This document shows, piece by piece, positions 34,945-47,400 of a DNA stretch of 64,000 nucleotides; the first letter of the stretch is position 1; every line of letters begins with the position of its first letter. The notes beneath the pieces were generated by a model that saw only the letters and a list, made by a program, of their open reading frames with translations, was not told where the DNA came from and did no database searches. The stretch is from positions 8,126,501 to 8,190,500 of the forward strand of contig JAXDDX010000003.1 of NCBI GenBank assembly GCA_034670405.1, in the 5' to 3' direction. A program made the position numbers and the translations under genes. The DNA comes from Hoplostethus atlanticus (lineage: Eukaryota > Chordata > Actinopteri > Trachichthyiformes > Trachichthyidae).

Positions 34945-37144
34945 ATGGACGCACTGGCTGTTCCAGCAGACAGGGATAAAGTATGGTACCTTTCTCTAAT
35001 GGCACCCAACACAAAAGGACCAAAGTTTGCCTGGCTGGACCCTTCAAGACTCTACTGCAACTCCCAGGTACAATGTAAAGTACGCGTTCTGGTATATCAC
35101 AAAAGCCTAGCAGACTGTTGCACTGCTGATGCTGTGTCTGCAGCCTTCCTAACCATTGAACACAGTGCAATGCTGCTTTTACAGCAATATATTTCCAAAA
35201 AAGATGACTATAAACCAGTACGCATCCATTTTGTGAATCATGTGGTTTTTTTTACATCGTGGATAAATTGTGATTCATGCAGATACAGCTCCGCCATTTG
35301 TATTTTGGTATTCTGGTTCATATGCCTGCATATTTTTACTTGATCCAGGCTCTAGCAGACTGTGTGAAAGACCTTCTCAGTCCATTCCACAATGACACCA
35401 TTGACCTGGTAGCTGGCATAGATGCAATGGGATTCATTCTTGGTAAAAAAAACAAAAAACAAGTCAAGTTATTTGAAGAAAGCAAGTAGTATACGGAGAG
35501 CAACCATACTTGTTGTTGGATGCATGGGTGTCTCATAATAGTCCAATACTACTAAGCAGCAGCCATGCTACAAATAGGACAGGAAACCCAAACCACTGGC
35601 AACGGTACTAAATTTAGACATTTAGACATTTAGTCATGCTGGCTGCGACATGACAATGTGTAAATTTATACCTAAAGCATTACTCATTGCATTCAACAAA
35701 TTATGGTTGAGGTCACTCGGAGAGGATTATCATTTCTGGAATATCAGTCTGTGTAACTGTGTGGATGAATTTGGTTTAAGATGCAGTTCATACTTTGCAA
35801 TTTTCAGGAGCATCTGTTGCCACGATCATTGGGAAGGGCTTTCTGGCTATCCGCAAAGCAGGACACCTGTGTATAGAAACCCAAAGCCAACAATATAGTG
35901 ACTACACAGGCAGAGAAAAGACTATGGAAGTACGACTGGATGTGCTAAAACCAGGTTAATCTTCAGTTTTTACTGTTTAACTATGTGACCTATTTCTCTT
36001 AAAAAGATTAAGTCTTTCCAGCACGTAGTAAATGTTTGGACATTTCAAGTGAGGTGAAGCTTAAAAAACATACAAGCTTACACAACTAGTAAAGCATTAT
36101 CAGGAATCAAACAAACAATGAGTGTTCAACCAATATGGGTTTTTGAAGGCCAATATAAATACCAATATTTTTAGACTGAAGTCACCACAGTCTTTAAATT
36201 TGACCATTTTCTTGCCCAAAACATAACAAGGATTCAGTGTTCCTCACAGAATGTTATTCTTGTCAGGGTTGAAAAGCTTCTCAAACTGCATTTAGGTCAT
36301 GTGATACAAAACTCATACAAATGAAATTCTTTTAGGTGGGTTAGCAGCTCCTTAAGGCAGGGTGACCCACCCCTCCAATTCTATGGTAGGGGAAACTCTG
36401 GTACATTACTCCCAATTTACAAAAAAAACAGAAGTGAAGAATTAAATAAAAACAAATTTTATTGCATATTTTACAGACTGTTTTTATGTAGCTGTGGTCA
36501 TATCGGAGGTGGATGACATGACCGGCCCTACACCATATAAGACCCAATTGTTATAATGAAACTGTGGGAGTCCCTAACGTTATCCAACCATCATTTCCTG
36601 TGACACATCGCCCCCTAGTGTTGGTCAGAACAAACTAGTGCTGACAGTTTCCTGCATAAAAGTGTTTTGTCCTCATATTCAGTATGACACCGACATGCCT
36701 AATTCAAGGTTCAGTAGACTACGTTCTCCTGTCTGCAGGTCTGCGGGTGCTAATAGTGGACCAATGGATAGAGACTGGAGGTACTATGAAAGCCGCAATC
36801 AAACTGGTGGAAAACCTGGGAGCCACCGTTGTAGGCGAGTGTAGTTTTAAGGGTCTTAACAATGCCTGACAGTTTTTGGCATAACTCACTGAACTTTAAG
36901 ACTGTGTTGTTTGTCAGAGAAAATACTGTTAAGCTAACCCAAAACATTTCACACCATGTTAACTGCAGGTGTAGCTGCTGTGGCCATTGAGAACACTGAG
37001 GGGGGGAAGTGGATCAAGGAAAATTACAAATACTCTCACTGCATCCCGGAGGAACTCCAGGACCAAATTGATCAACAGCATCTTGATTCCTTCAACAGAT
37101 TCAACAAGCAAAGAAAGGGGGATAATGATATTTTCCTAGACTAA
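34945..37144 (+). CDS. Adenine phosphoribosyltransferase-like protein
   Basis: Type I phosphoribosyltransferase fold, related to enzymes joining adenine to PRPP to make AMP. Exons: 34945-35067, 35349-35442, 35808-35954, 36739-36834 and 36969-37144 (TAA), 211 residues. Family features: DLVAGIDAMGFILGASVA near the middle, GKGFLAIRKAG, and the PRPP-binding segment VLIVDQWIETGGT (residues 125-137). The usual second acidic residue of the motif (D-D or D-E) is Gln130; some bacterial members have D-[DE]-W-[IV]-E-T-G, so this looks like a distinct subfamily. The intron after 36834 needs a GC donor (GCGAGT) to keep frame. A (CA)n tract lies just upstream and an AATAAA at 37385. Activity on adenine is inferred only from family. 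Confidence 0.88.
36117..36540 (+). repeat. About 420-bp dispersed repeat, copy 1
   Basis: Starts GTTCAACCAATATGGGTTTT and runs through TTTAAATTTGACCATTTTCT, AACTGCATTTAGGTCATGTG and TTTTTATGTAGCTGTGGTCA. The same landmarks in the same order occur at 63062-63480, with substitutions and indels. It lies in the 784-bp APRT-like intron 35955-36738. No coding capacity; superfamily unknown to me. Confidence 0.72.
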
Positions 37145-38035
37145 AATGGTCAAGGAACGCTTATATCTGTATAGACATTTTACAGAATTATTATCCATGT
37201 TGAATATGAACAGAAGATTGTTTTCCTTTTTGATAACAAGCATACTGTGATTTTAGCTAAACAATAAGCATTCTTGAAAATGACTTTAATAATATGATGC
37301 TCTTTTTAAAACGTTGCTCACATGATCCTTAATATTTGTACTGCTTTTAAAATATACTAGGATGAAGAAATGTAATAGAAAAAAAATAAAAATAAAATAT
37401 GTTAAAAATACTTTTTTTTGTTGTAACTCTGATTTACCCATCTGCAAGGATCATTTGAGGTGAGTTACGTACCAAAAGTAATAGAACCAAAAAGTAACAA
37501 AATGCCTATGAAGAATACACTGTAGATAAAGTGTAAAGTAATATGATATAAAAAGAGATGCACCAGGTAAACACAGTCATACTCCTCAGCATGATAAACC
37601 ATCAAAACAATGGAATATAATCTCCTCTGCAGAGTATTACTGTGATAAAAATGTTAATTATAAAAACATCATGCCGAAAAATGTAATATTTAATTGATGG
37701 TCTAAGTAAGACTAAGCATCCACACATCCATCCAATGCATTACACTGAAAACATCCACAAGTGTCCTTAGGCATTTTGGCAGTACCAGAATAGTCATTTT
37801 GAGTAGAAACTTTGGTTAATTGCTGTCAAAACTCAAGTTATAATGAGCCATGCCACAAGAATCCACATCCCACTGAGGAAAATTCTTTCTAGGCCAGGAA
37901 AAACTAAACTGAGGAAGCAGACTCCGGCATGCCTCCTCCTGCTTTTACCATAAAATCCCATGTGTTGCGTCGTGCTCCACAGAGAAAATCCTTATTTTAG
38001 TCTGTACCTTTGACTTTAAATTCCCATATCAGTCC
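37145..38035. other. Convergent 3' intergenic region, APRT-like and rab34
   Basis: AT-rich non-coding DNA shared by the 3' ends of two converging genes. AATAAA at 37385-37390 fits the APRT-like transcript. I did not find a clear minus-strand AATAAA for rab34. Confidence 0.5.
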
Positions 38036-40792
38036 TCACTGACAACAATTGGGATGTTTCTTCTTTGATGCAGCATGCGGGTTATTTGAAGTGCTGTTAA
38101 TTCCTGAAACAAATACATATTTTGGTATCAGACTCTGTGCCAAACGTGATACTTGTGGTTTTCATGTGTACAGAGAGATTCTGCATAATGGGTAGGCGGC
38201 ATGGATACTCACTGACAATGTCGCCAATTTGCCTCGATCCACTTTTCTCTAACTCAGCAAGAACGTTGGCCTCAAATGCCAATGATGCAACCCGGAAGAA
38301 GAACTCTCTTACATTCTCCCCTTGGTCGCGGCAAAAATATTGAAAACTAAGTTAATATTGCGGTCATTGGTTATTAAGCATAGCTAAATTTCAAATCAAC
38401 TTACAACATTGAGCTGCACATGATTCATCACTTTCAGAGTATTTTAATCCAAACACATTCCCTTACCTGTCAATGACGACACGGCCCAATATTCTGCCTT
38501 GATGTCCTGCGCTAGTTTCAGGGCATCCTGTTCAATCTGAGTGTACTGGGCAGGAGACTGTTAAAGAAGCCAATGGAGGTCAGGTTAAAACATGACGTTG
38601 TACAAATCTAACTTGACCGCAAGTAATTAAAGTAAATATCTGCAGTATGATGTATTACTGTATTACAGAGGTGGAAATGTTGCAAAAGTTTCAACTCCCG
38701 TCTGTCTAGGAAATGATGCAAGTTTCAAGTGAAAGTCATTACAACTGCATGTTCCACAGTCGCCTCCCCAAAATTAACACATCACCTGTTTTCACATTGT
38801 CCTGGCAGAAAATTTGATGAGTCATTATCAGTTTTGGCGATAACAAAGCCACAGTATTTAAGTTATATCAGTTCAAGTCCAGAATTACCTTTTAAATGTA
38901 AATACTAGATACCCAAATGTACTCTGATGTACACCTTTCTCAAGTAAAAGCAGGAATAAACACAATGTACAGATTTTCTGAAATACTCAGAAAAATATTA
39001 TTACACTAAAACTCAAGTAACCAGAACTCGTAAGTAGGGTAGTTAATTTTCATTTCCAATTTCCTCTGCCATATTTCAATTTCTAATGGAACATTTCACT
39101 TTCTATTACAAATGCTTCGGGCCTAGCGAGGGAGGAGAAAATACATTCCTGAGGTTTGGGTTGGGACACAAAGACTTTGTGCTACTGGCATCAATCCAAA
39201 TAATACACATTTGACCTTGGCTCAAGTGAAATTCACAAGCATATCCATGTACAACAGTTTCTGGAATAGCGAGAGCACATACACTCAGGTCTTTCTTTGT
39301 GCCGACAAGAAAAAGCTGAACAATAGAGGGGTCGTTCTCTTTCATGGCATCTTCGAGCCACTGCCTGTGAACAGACAGACAATTAGAGGTCCTCTAGAAC
39401 ACAACATTGTTTACAAGTGCAAACAAATGTTCTCATAACACATGAGCTTTACCTTGCATGGCCCAGGGAGGCCACATCATTCACATCAAACACAATAATC
39501 ACAGCTGGAACAAAAGAAGAAGAGTACCCAATCTGATGATGAACATGCCTTGAAAAGTCACAGTAGAATCAGATTGAAATTTTTTGGTTGAGTCCAGCCA
39601 GATATCAACTGCAATAATGTATATTATTTTTCAGAACTTATTGATTTTGACAATATTGATTGTCAAAAATAAATGGATGGATGGAGGAAGGCGTGGTGGG
39701 ATGGTTCAATATGTTTATATGTAATATGTAATATATGTTTTTCCTCATAGTACCCTGGGCTCCTCTGTAGTATGTAGAAGCAATGCACTTGAACCTCTCT
39801 TGCCCTGCAGTGTCCCACCTGTAAAGTCCAGAGAGACACCGGTGAGCAGAAGAACCGACAGACACAGCTCACTGACTTGGACGCGTAATAATGAACACAC
39901 GTCAGACTTACAACTGCAGGCTGAAAGGCACTCCCAGCACCTCGAACCGCTCCATCTCAAAGTCGACGCCAATCGTTGCCTTGTAGTTCTTATCAAAAGC
40001 ATCCTTGCAAAATCTGTGAATAAAGTGTGCCAGCGATGAGCAGCTGATAAACAGTAGCTAGGACTGTCTACTGAGTTTACAAAATATTAGGGTCACCTTC
40101 CTACTGTTGCAGCCCAATCTGCACAATCCATGTCCATGAGTGTCAAGAGCACTAAAAAGCCTCTTTAACGTCTCCTCACCGTCATCATCTGCCCTTCATG
40201 GCTGAAGTGGATTTAATAGTTGAAATCAATAAGAAGTCACAGCTTTCACCTGGATTCACCTGGTCAGCCGATTTCATGAAAAGAGCAGGTCGCCCTAATG
40301 TTTTGTCCACTCAGTGTGTATTTCCCAGAACTGTTTTCCGACTCTGCCATCAAACATTAAGTGACTGTTTTTTTTTAGTTCAGCTTACCTATTAATCAGA
40401 CAGGTTTTCCCCACAGCCACGTCACCGACGACAATGACCTTGGAGATTTTAAACCTACTTATAGAAGAGAGGGTGAAAAGCACAACACCACATAATATTC
40501 ACTGATGGTATTATTTTCTATAAGTGTGGCTTTAGGCTGAAATATCTGTGGCTTCTGTGCTCACCCGACAGTGCCGGTGCGTTGCTCTTGGCAAGCAGTC
40601 CTCACTTTGTTGTTGAACTCATCCTTGGTGTGAAGAGCAGCCTCTTTACTGAAACACTAGACAGAGGAAGATGGCGGTGGTGTGAGGTTGTACACCGTTC
40701 TGCAGTGGTGGTACACCGCCTGGCTATTCATGGCTTACCTGGGGGAGCTGGGCGACAATGCGGTCCCTACGAACAGGAGGAAGAACGCTCAT
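38036..40792 (-). CDS. rab34: Small GTPase RAB34
   Basis: Rab GTPase of the Golgi and ciliary vesicle, needed for macropinocytosis, lysosome positioning and early ciliogenesis. Ten coding exons: 40739-40792, 40565-40656, 40389-40454, 39912-40013, 39754-39818, 39453-39504, 39283-39364, 38467-38557, 38213-38320 and 38036-38103, all in phase, 259 residues, the same length as human RAB34. It has an N-terminal extension of about 50 residues, P-loop GDVAVGKT, switch I region ATIGVDFEMERF, WDTAGQERFKCIASTYYRGA, the Rab34-type G4 motif GTKKDL, G5-region VSSLTGEN, and a C-terminal CC for prenylation (NCCQ). The start MSVLPPVRRDRI matches the conserved N-terminus. Its order after supt6h and proca1 agrees with human 17q11.2. 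Confidence 0.96.
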
Positions 40793-40857
40793 GGCTGAAA
40801 GGCGGGTTGACATGAGGCCGCCAGGTAAAGGTTTATCAGAGGAACATGTAGTGTGCT

Positions 40858-40873
40858 GAGGGAGAGAGGGGAG

Positions 40874-40965
<92 letters not shown>
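40858..40965. repeat. (GA)n purine tract in rab34 5' flank
   Basis: About 100 bp of pure purine, with perfect GA from 40879 to 40965. It begins 66 bp before the rab34 ATG (reading on the minus strand) and so lies in the 5' UTR or core promoter. Confidence 0.95.
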
Positions 40966-40968
<3 letters not shown>

Positions 40969-42027
40969 CTAGTTTCATCAACTTAAATGTAAGACTTTAA
41001 GATAGAATTTAATATTAACACCAATTTCATAACTGAAAAAACAGGAAAGTTAAAATAACTGTAAACCCATCAGTCTGACTGGCTTCATTTCTGACCGGAA
41101 GAACAGCCCACGATGACACCACAAACTTTTTAAGACCTCTAAAACCGAATTACACAACTTAAAGCGCAATATTCAAGACCATAAATTTGCCACAATCCAA
41201 CAACAAGACAACCTCTGTCCAGGTCAAGAAGTACTGTACATCTGCCAATCATAATTATTTTTATTTTTTTAAAAAGGAGACTAAAACAAGGTAGCCAGAT
41301 TAGCCAGGCCAAAAATGAAATGGCACACCTTCCTCCTCTATGAAACTGGTACCTAGGGCCCCTATGTACAATTCCCTAGAGAGAGATAGGACAGGCGACT
41401 GACTACCCAATAAACGGCCACATGCAGAGCCAGACCAGACAGCAAGACTGTAATCAGTTGGCCTGAGAGATGATCCACTCAGATCTTCTTTAATCCTATT
41501 GTTCATCAGAGCTCCGAGGAAAGACCTAGAATTACTAGATAGAGGTTTGGTACACGTTAAAACTTTAACACTGAACAAAACAACACAGAAACACAGCAAA
41601 GCGCAGAAAAAGGCGATTTTTCCATGTGAATTCTAGCAAATGAGTTACACGTTCAACTTACTGGAAGTTAAATGTGACTCAAACGGGTGTTGCGCTGCCT
41701 GCGCGAGACTACGAGTCATACAAGAGTGCATGTAAAAGATGTTACTGTCTACATACAGCGGGATACCTTGACTCAAGTCCTCTCTCTCTTCTCTGTTTCG
41801 GCTTTTTCCACCCGCAGATGATTCCTACTGCAATGTAAACCCATTCAAGTTGGTAAAAGTATGATGTTATTGTCGATTGAGCTGAAACCCGATCCACGGA
41901 AGTTGAGGGGAAACAACGTCGGACTGCGGGACCGCTGACTCAGTTCCCAGATTTTCCTTCCTTCCACATTTTCTGTCCTTGTTCCCCTGCTGGAGAAAAT
42001 GAGGCAGCGTGTCAGCCAACCTTTCAG

Positions 42028-42095
42028 AAAATAAAATAAAATAAAATAACATTTAAAAATAAATAAATAAATAAAATAAAATAAAATAAAATATT
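42028..42095. repeat. (AAATA/AAAT)n low-complexity tract
   Basis: Repeated AAAATA and AAATA units with a short CATTT interruption. Intergenic. Confidence 0.9.
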
Positions 42096-42739
42096 TAATA
42101 CAGATCACATATACTTAAGAATATTTTTACAGATATGTTTCAGAAATATACAAAATATGGCCACAATAGATTTGGACACTTTGGAATAGGGTTAATTTTT
42201 CATTCGTTAATTTTTCCCCTGCAAGTATAGGTATCCAAAATGTCACTCAAAATATGTGTAGGCAATAATGAATGTCATCTACATATACAAATACATTTTT
42301 GGCCATTTTCTGGATATTTTGAAACCGATTTCTAGGCATAATTTGAAGTACATGTGTAAATTATTTTTTTTTTCTCTATGGGAAGTTTTATCACTCAGCA
42401 CCTTCACTAATGTTACAGTGTGGACCATGATAGTTGGCCACCAAAGAAAATAAAATAAAAAAGATGCTCATCTTTTCTATGCTTCTGTTAAACCTCTGTT
42501 AAGTGTATGGACCACAGAGGGCGCCATAAGCCTCTTCTGATTCAACTGTGGTTGCTATGAAAGCCAAAGGTGCAACCAAAATCTCTATCTCTCTTTGTAT
42601 GTATAAGGCATATTGTGAAAGCATGAAAAGAAAAAGTTTTGAATTGACAATGCAATTGGCTGATTGATCTTCAAAATATTGTAGGCTATACAGTCTGATC
42701 ATGTAATTCTCAGATTAACTCTCTCCTCACTCAATAACT

Positions 42740-42870
42740 ACTGTCAATTTACCCTTGAGCGAGGCACTTAAATCCACATTGCACCATTGGAGTTCCTTGG
42801 TTGGTGATAGGTAAAGACTTTAGTTTTACTGTGTAGCTTAGGTTTGAATGTGAGTCACTGTATGAATGTA
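42740..42870 (+). repeat. Teleost dispersed repeat fragment
   Basis: The phrases TTACCCTTGAGCGAGGCACT and GAATGTGAGTCACTGTATGA resemble a very common fish repeat (counterpart phrases at about 32420 and 10825). Pattern call only. Confidence 0.45.
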
Positions 42871-43667
42871 AACAGGGAACAAAGAGCATACACACTCTGC
42901 AAACTACAAAAAACTATACCAAAACAAATCACAGTAGGGTCACAGCCTAACATTGTAAGCTGCTGAAAAATCTATTGCACTTCAACTATCAACAGCTCAT
43001 TAATTTTCAGGACAAAATCACTGTGACACATTGATTCAAGACACATTCAAGACACATTGATTTCCTTTATTTTCCTTCAACAATCCAAAATACAAGTTTC
43101 CTGACAATCACGAGTTGCCACTCGTAAGATGTCTCATACATTTTTGTCATCATGGTCAAATGCATTTCAATTTTCTGTTTGGCAATAACCCCTACACCTT
43201 ATAAGGACATACCTATAGCATTACGGTACGTTCTTAGTACATTGTAAAGTCTTTGTATTTTTCTCTGATTTTGAAAGGCACTGTGGTAAAGGCAGTAAAG
43301 GGCTTTGTTGAAATAAAAATAAAATAATAGCCTAAATGAAATGTCTGATTGTTAGGTTTTAAATTACACTGTGCTTCTGACTTATGGAGTGATTAGGAGG
43401 TAAATATTGAAAGCATGGTCAATTGTGTACTTGTATTGTCATCTGAAATGTATCAAAAAGGAATGCACAATTGAAGAGATCGTTTCCAAAATGCTATATA
43501 TCCATTTTGGGGAGTTCATTATTCAACATCTGGTGGATACTCATTTTGGAACAAATCTCTTCAATTACTCCATATCAGGTCTGACTACTTTTGTTGCAAT
43601 ATCAAATGTGATTGTGCTGTTGCCTGCTAGTTATGAAGAGGATTCTCAGGGTCCTCTTCCTGACTGC

Positions 43668-43782
43668 ATGAGACTCTCAGTCTCAGGGTTGTGGGTTCGA
43701 TCCCCACATAGTGTCAACTATCACCTTTGTAAGTCGCTTTGGGTAAAAGTGTTTGCTAAATGGCTGTAATGTAATGTAATTA
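43668..43782 (+). repeat. tRNA-like SINE, plus orientation
   Basis: GAGACTCTCAGTCTCAGGGT, B box GGGTTCGATCCCC, then TTTGTAAGTCGCTTTGGGTA and GTTTGCTAAATGGCTGTAAT, finishing with repeated GTAAT. It is the inverted partner of 34101-34215. It lacks a proper acceptor stem, so it is not a tRNA gene. Confidence 0.75.
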
Positions 43783-44218
43783 GAGGGCAACTGGAACCAC
43801 ATGATCCAGCTCATGTTCAATTACGGTTTTGACGAATGAGAACAGATTCAAATGCATTGCAAAATGTAAATATAAGAAGTGTCAAATTGTCCTGCATTGT
43901 GTTGTTAGTTGACTGTTCCCCTTCAGCATGTGACTTATGTTGCTCTCCAAGTACCAGTTAAATCACAGTCCAGCATCTCTTCAGCCACAATGGACATCAT
44001 AGAGAGAGAGGACATGTCTTAGTGTCATGCTGCGTTCTATTTAAAGTTGGAAGTCAGAAATTCCCATTTAACAGGTCGTACTGCATTCCAGTGGTCCAGC
44101 TCGGAACAAACGGGGGGAAATAGACGCCCACAAGATTTAAAATAAAAGACGTAAAATACGGTTCCCCATACAAAAGCTAATGTTATGTCAATATTTTCCA
44201 AGGTTAGCTTGTTAGCAT

Positions 44219-44224
44219 TTTATT
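44219..44224 (-). promoter_or_regulatory. Probable tlcd1 polyadenylation signal
   Basis: AATAAA on the minus strand, about 245 nt after the tlcd1 stop codon. Confidence 0.5.
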
Positions 44225-44467
44225 GTTAGCACAATTTCCCACATCTCTGGAACGCAGCACCTGAACTCTGCTACACTTTGTTCCACCACCAGTTGTTGTG
44301 AATTAGGGGTTTTGTTCTTTGGCAGTGTGACACAATGCAACAAGGGGACTTGTTGGCATGAGGGGATGGTGTCAGTAACGGTTTGAAAAGACAAAAAGGT
44401 ATAAACTCCCAAAACAAATACATAAGTGTGATGGCTCACTGTCTCAGTCACAATCAATCTTTCACAA

Positions 44468-47400
44468 TCAATCAGTGAGAAACTTTTTGGAGTTGTTATT
44501 ATGCGTTCCGTTCTGTCCCACGTAGCTCCTTTTCCGGGGTAAGAAGTCGGCACGCAGCAGCCGGTAGAAATAAATCAGGATCATGATATTCATCGCCATC
44601 ATGGTGCTAAGAAAGTAACCGCTGTGGTCCAACCAGGAGTAATTGTGAGCGATGTACCAGGTGAGGTAGAACTGAGCGAGCAGACGGAACACGATGAAGG
44701 TGAAGAGGTTGAGTATCTTGTTGATTTGGTACATGGAGGAGGACTGCACATCTGCCAGCTTAAGCATCAGCCTCAGGTGCAGAGTGACACTGTTGACCTC
44801 TACAAAGAGAGCTATTACACCGCCAGCTATGTATAGCTGTGTGTAGAGAGCATACAGGAAACACCAGATCACCTGAGAAGGAGACGGACACAGAGAGGGA
44901 GAGAGAGAAGGAAACAGAGATGGGGTGGGGGGGTTAAGCAGATGAACACAGCTTTATAAATAATATAATAATCAAAATGACCTGTCAAAATTATACCTCA
45001 GCAAATTTCTCCATAAAGAGACAGTCTATGTCTTTCACAATAAAAGCCATTAGTCTTATGAGTTGCACACACCAGACAATGATCCTCTGCTCAGTGGCAC
45101 CATGCACTGCACACAGCTCAATTCAGGCTGTACAAACAGTCTGTGTTGTTTCCTTATAATTAGTCTCTCTCTCTCTCTCTCTATCACTTCCTCCATCTCT
45201 TTCTCTGTCTCGTTCTTTTTTTCTCATACACACACCCGCCTCATTCAAGTCAAAAAACCTTGACATCAGATTCCTCTGTACGCCTTATGTGGTACAACAG
45301 TTAAGTAGCCAAGCTTAACAAGCTTTCTGTGATATGTTATCTAAACCAGCAAGGCAACCATGATACTAATGACAAGAAAACAGGGCCACGGTCAAGTTGT
45401 CTTACCAGTGCGTGATGAAGTAAGAATTCCCATGATCCTTTTGCATGTCCACTCATAATAATGTCACCCGCGTCTTGCACAAAGTATCCTGTCAGGAAAG
45501 AAAATTGGTTCTGTGGTGTAGGGTGATAGTTCATCAGCTCAGTAAAATAACCAGCAATCAAAGTTTATAAACTTCCTTTTTCTTTACTTATTTAATATAC
45601 ACTACATTACAATATACATTTTCCCTGTGTCACTTTTAAAGAGGGCCATCAACAGATGCCAGCCAGTGAGGGTAGAGTTAAATGCCTCTCCTCTTATTAT
45701 TTTTAGAAGATGCCGACCAACACAATATAACCACGGCTGGCATGCTGTTTAGGCCTCATTGAGCTTGAGGTATTCAAGTGACTAACAGTCCTTTTGTGCC
45801 TCTGAATAGCTGACAGATAACCAGTCACCATGTTAAACAGTGTGAACTCCAATATCTGATTGGGTTGCCTCTGGGTTTGCCTCGTAGTTGTTTGCGGTTG
45901 TTAGGGTAGATCTCCACAGATTTGCGTCTTCATGGTTACACACACAGATGCACACGAGCCAGACCAGACCACTGAGTCTTTAGGGGGTTAGCTTCGGTGC
46001 CTGTAGTGATTTAGAAGTGCCGCCCATTCCTCTGTTCTGTGGATCAGGTGAGATGGGCGGGTCTGTTTGTTCACCCTCTGAAACGCAGCCAGTGGAAGTT
46101 GGCAGTATTTCACCCATGGATAGAGGTTTCCTACTCTGTCATCCAGCATCGCTTCCACATTCTCCTATTGTGCATGAAACTCTCAGATTTTTTCCCATCA
46201 TGAATCCACTCATAAGGCTGATGATTTTACCACAGTGCCTTTAACTTTAACTAAGTTCAACACTGCAAAAAAGGATTTCTGTGTGTGTACCAAAACAAAT
46301 TCAGATGAGCGTCATACATTCATACATTCGGCATCAAACATATATTTATTGCACCACAAGCTGTTTTAAGTGTTTTCCTGGAGTGAAATTCTGTTGTTAC
46401 GATGCAGTCACACTGACCTGATGAGACGCAGATGAGCAGGTGGGACAGAGGGGTGTAGTAAGAGTGGATATTGTGCAACGTCTCTGGCCAAACCAACACA
46501 CTGGAGAGGGACACATGTTATGGATAGGTGGGTCTGTATACCTCTCACTCAGACATACATGGGCTCACTCCTGGAGAGAAAAGCCTGACTAAGCAGACAT
46601 TAATATATATTATTGACTCTCAAACCCCTTACCAATTGATGTCTATTCTTGTAGTAGTAGTTGTACAGGTCATTCATATTTATTAATAATATTTAATGTA
46701 TTATTATATTTAGTATATTCTTGGTATTTTATTCATGTATATATTTATAATATTTTAAAGAATATTTATACTGTATTTCTTTTATTGATTTTACATTATT
46801 CTGTCACTTTCTGTTGTTGTAAAAAGGACACGCCTGAAAAAGAAAGCTTACTCTGTGTCCCCTCCCTGGATAAACATACAAATGTTAACCTAACCTAGAG
46901 CTTTGATTTATCACATGGCCACATGTAAAGAGGTGTTCTGGTCATTTCATATGTTGCCTACTGAGACTGCATGGAAGCAAAACTACGTCTTTTTGAATTA
47001 TGTAACTTACTTCCCTCGCCTCTGCATACATTTTCAACCATTGCTCATGCATGTTATCACACAGTGCAGCCTAATATCATATCAAGTATATGCAGTAAGG
47101 GTCTGAAAAGTTGCACTTCAAAATAATGAGCCCATAGCAGGTCAAATTTGACTTATTTTCTATCCTTAAACGTGAAGGATGAGTCACCAGCTTTGTCGCA
47201 GCGTCATAAAACGCTAAAACACTTTCACAACAACCCTCCAGCCAACAGGTTTTTCCAGTTTGGCTTTCCAAGTACTTGTGTGAGAAGCTAATGTTTGGAT
47301 CTGAGGTTTAACTGATAGAAGATTTGTTATTTTTCCCTTCAACCTCTAAATAGAAAACAACACTGCAAAGATCTCAACAAATAAATGCTGAGAAGAGCTT

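Larger units (their letters stand above)
40793..44467. other. Intergenic region upstream of rab34 and downstream of tlcd1
   Basis: Includes a GA tract in the rab34 5' region (40858-40965), an AAAT-rich tract (42028-42095), a repeat with TTACCCTTGAGCGAGGCACT near 42740-42870 and a SINE at 43668-43782. AATAAA for tlcd1 reads on the minus strand at 44219-44224. I looked here for rpl23a, expected by synteny, and saw no matching exons. Confidence 0.5.

Noticed and set aside
36684..36869. Alternative start or read-through of the fourth APRT-like exon
   Set aside because: The frame continues past the splice donor to a stop; the phase of neighbouring exons shows 36739-36834 is the exon.
43407..43769. 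120-codon + strand frame near 43.5 kb
   Set aside because: Runs into the SINE at 43668 and has no family resemblance.
43668..43782. Possible tRNA gene
   Set aside because: Has a B box but no paired acceptor stem, and a diverged copy exists at 34101, so it is a SINE.
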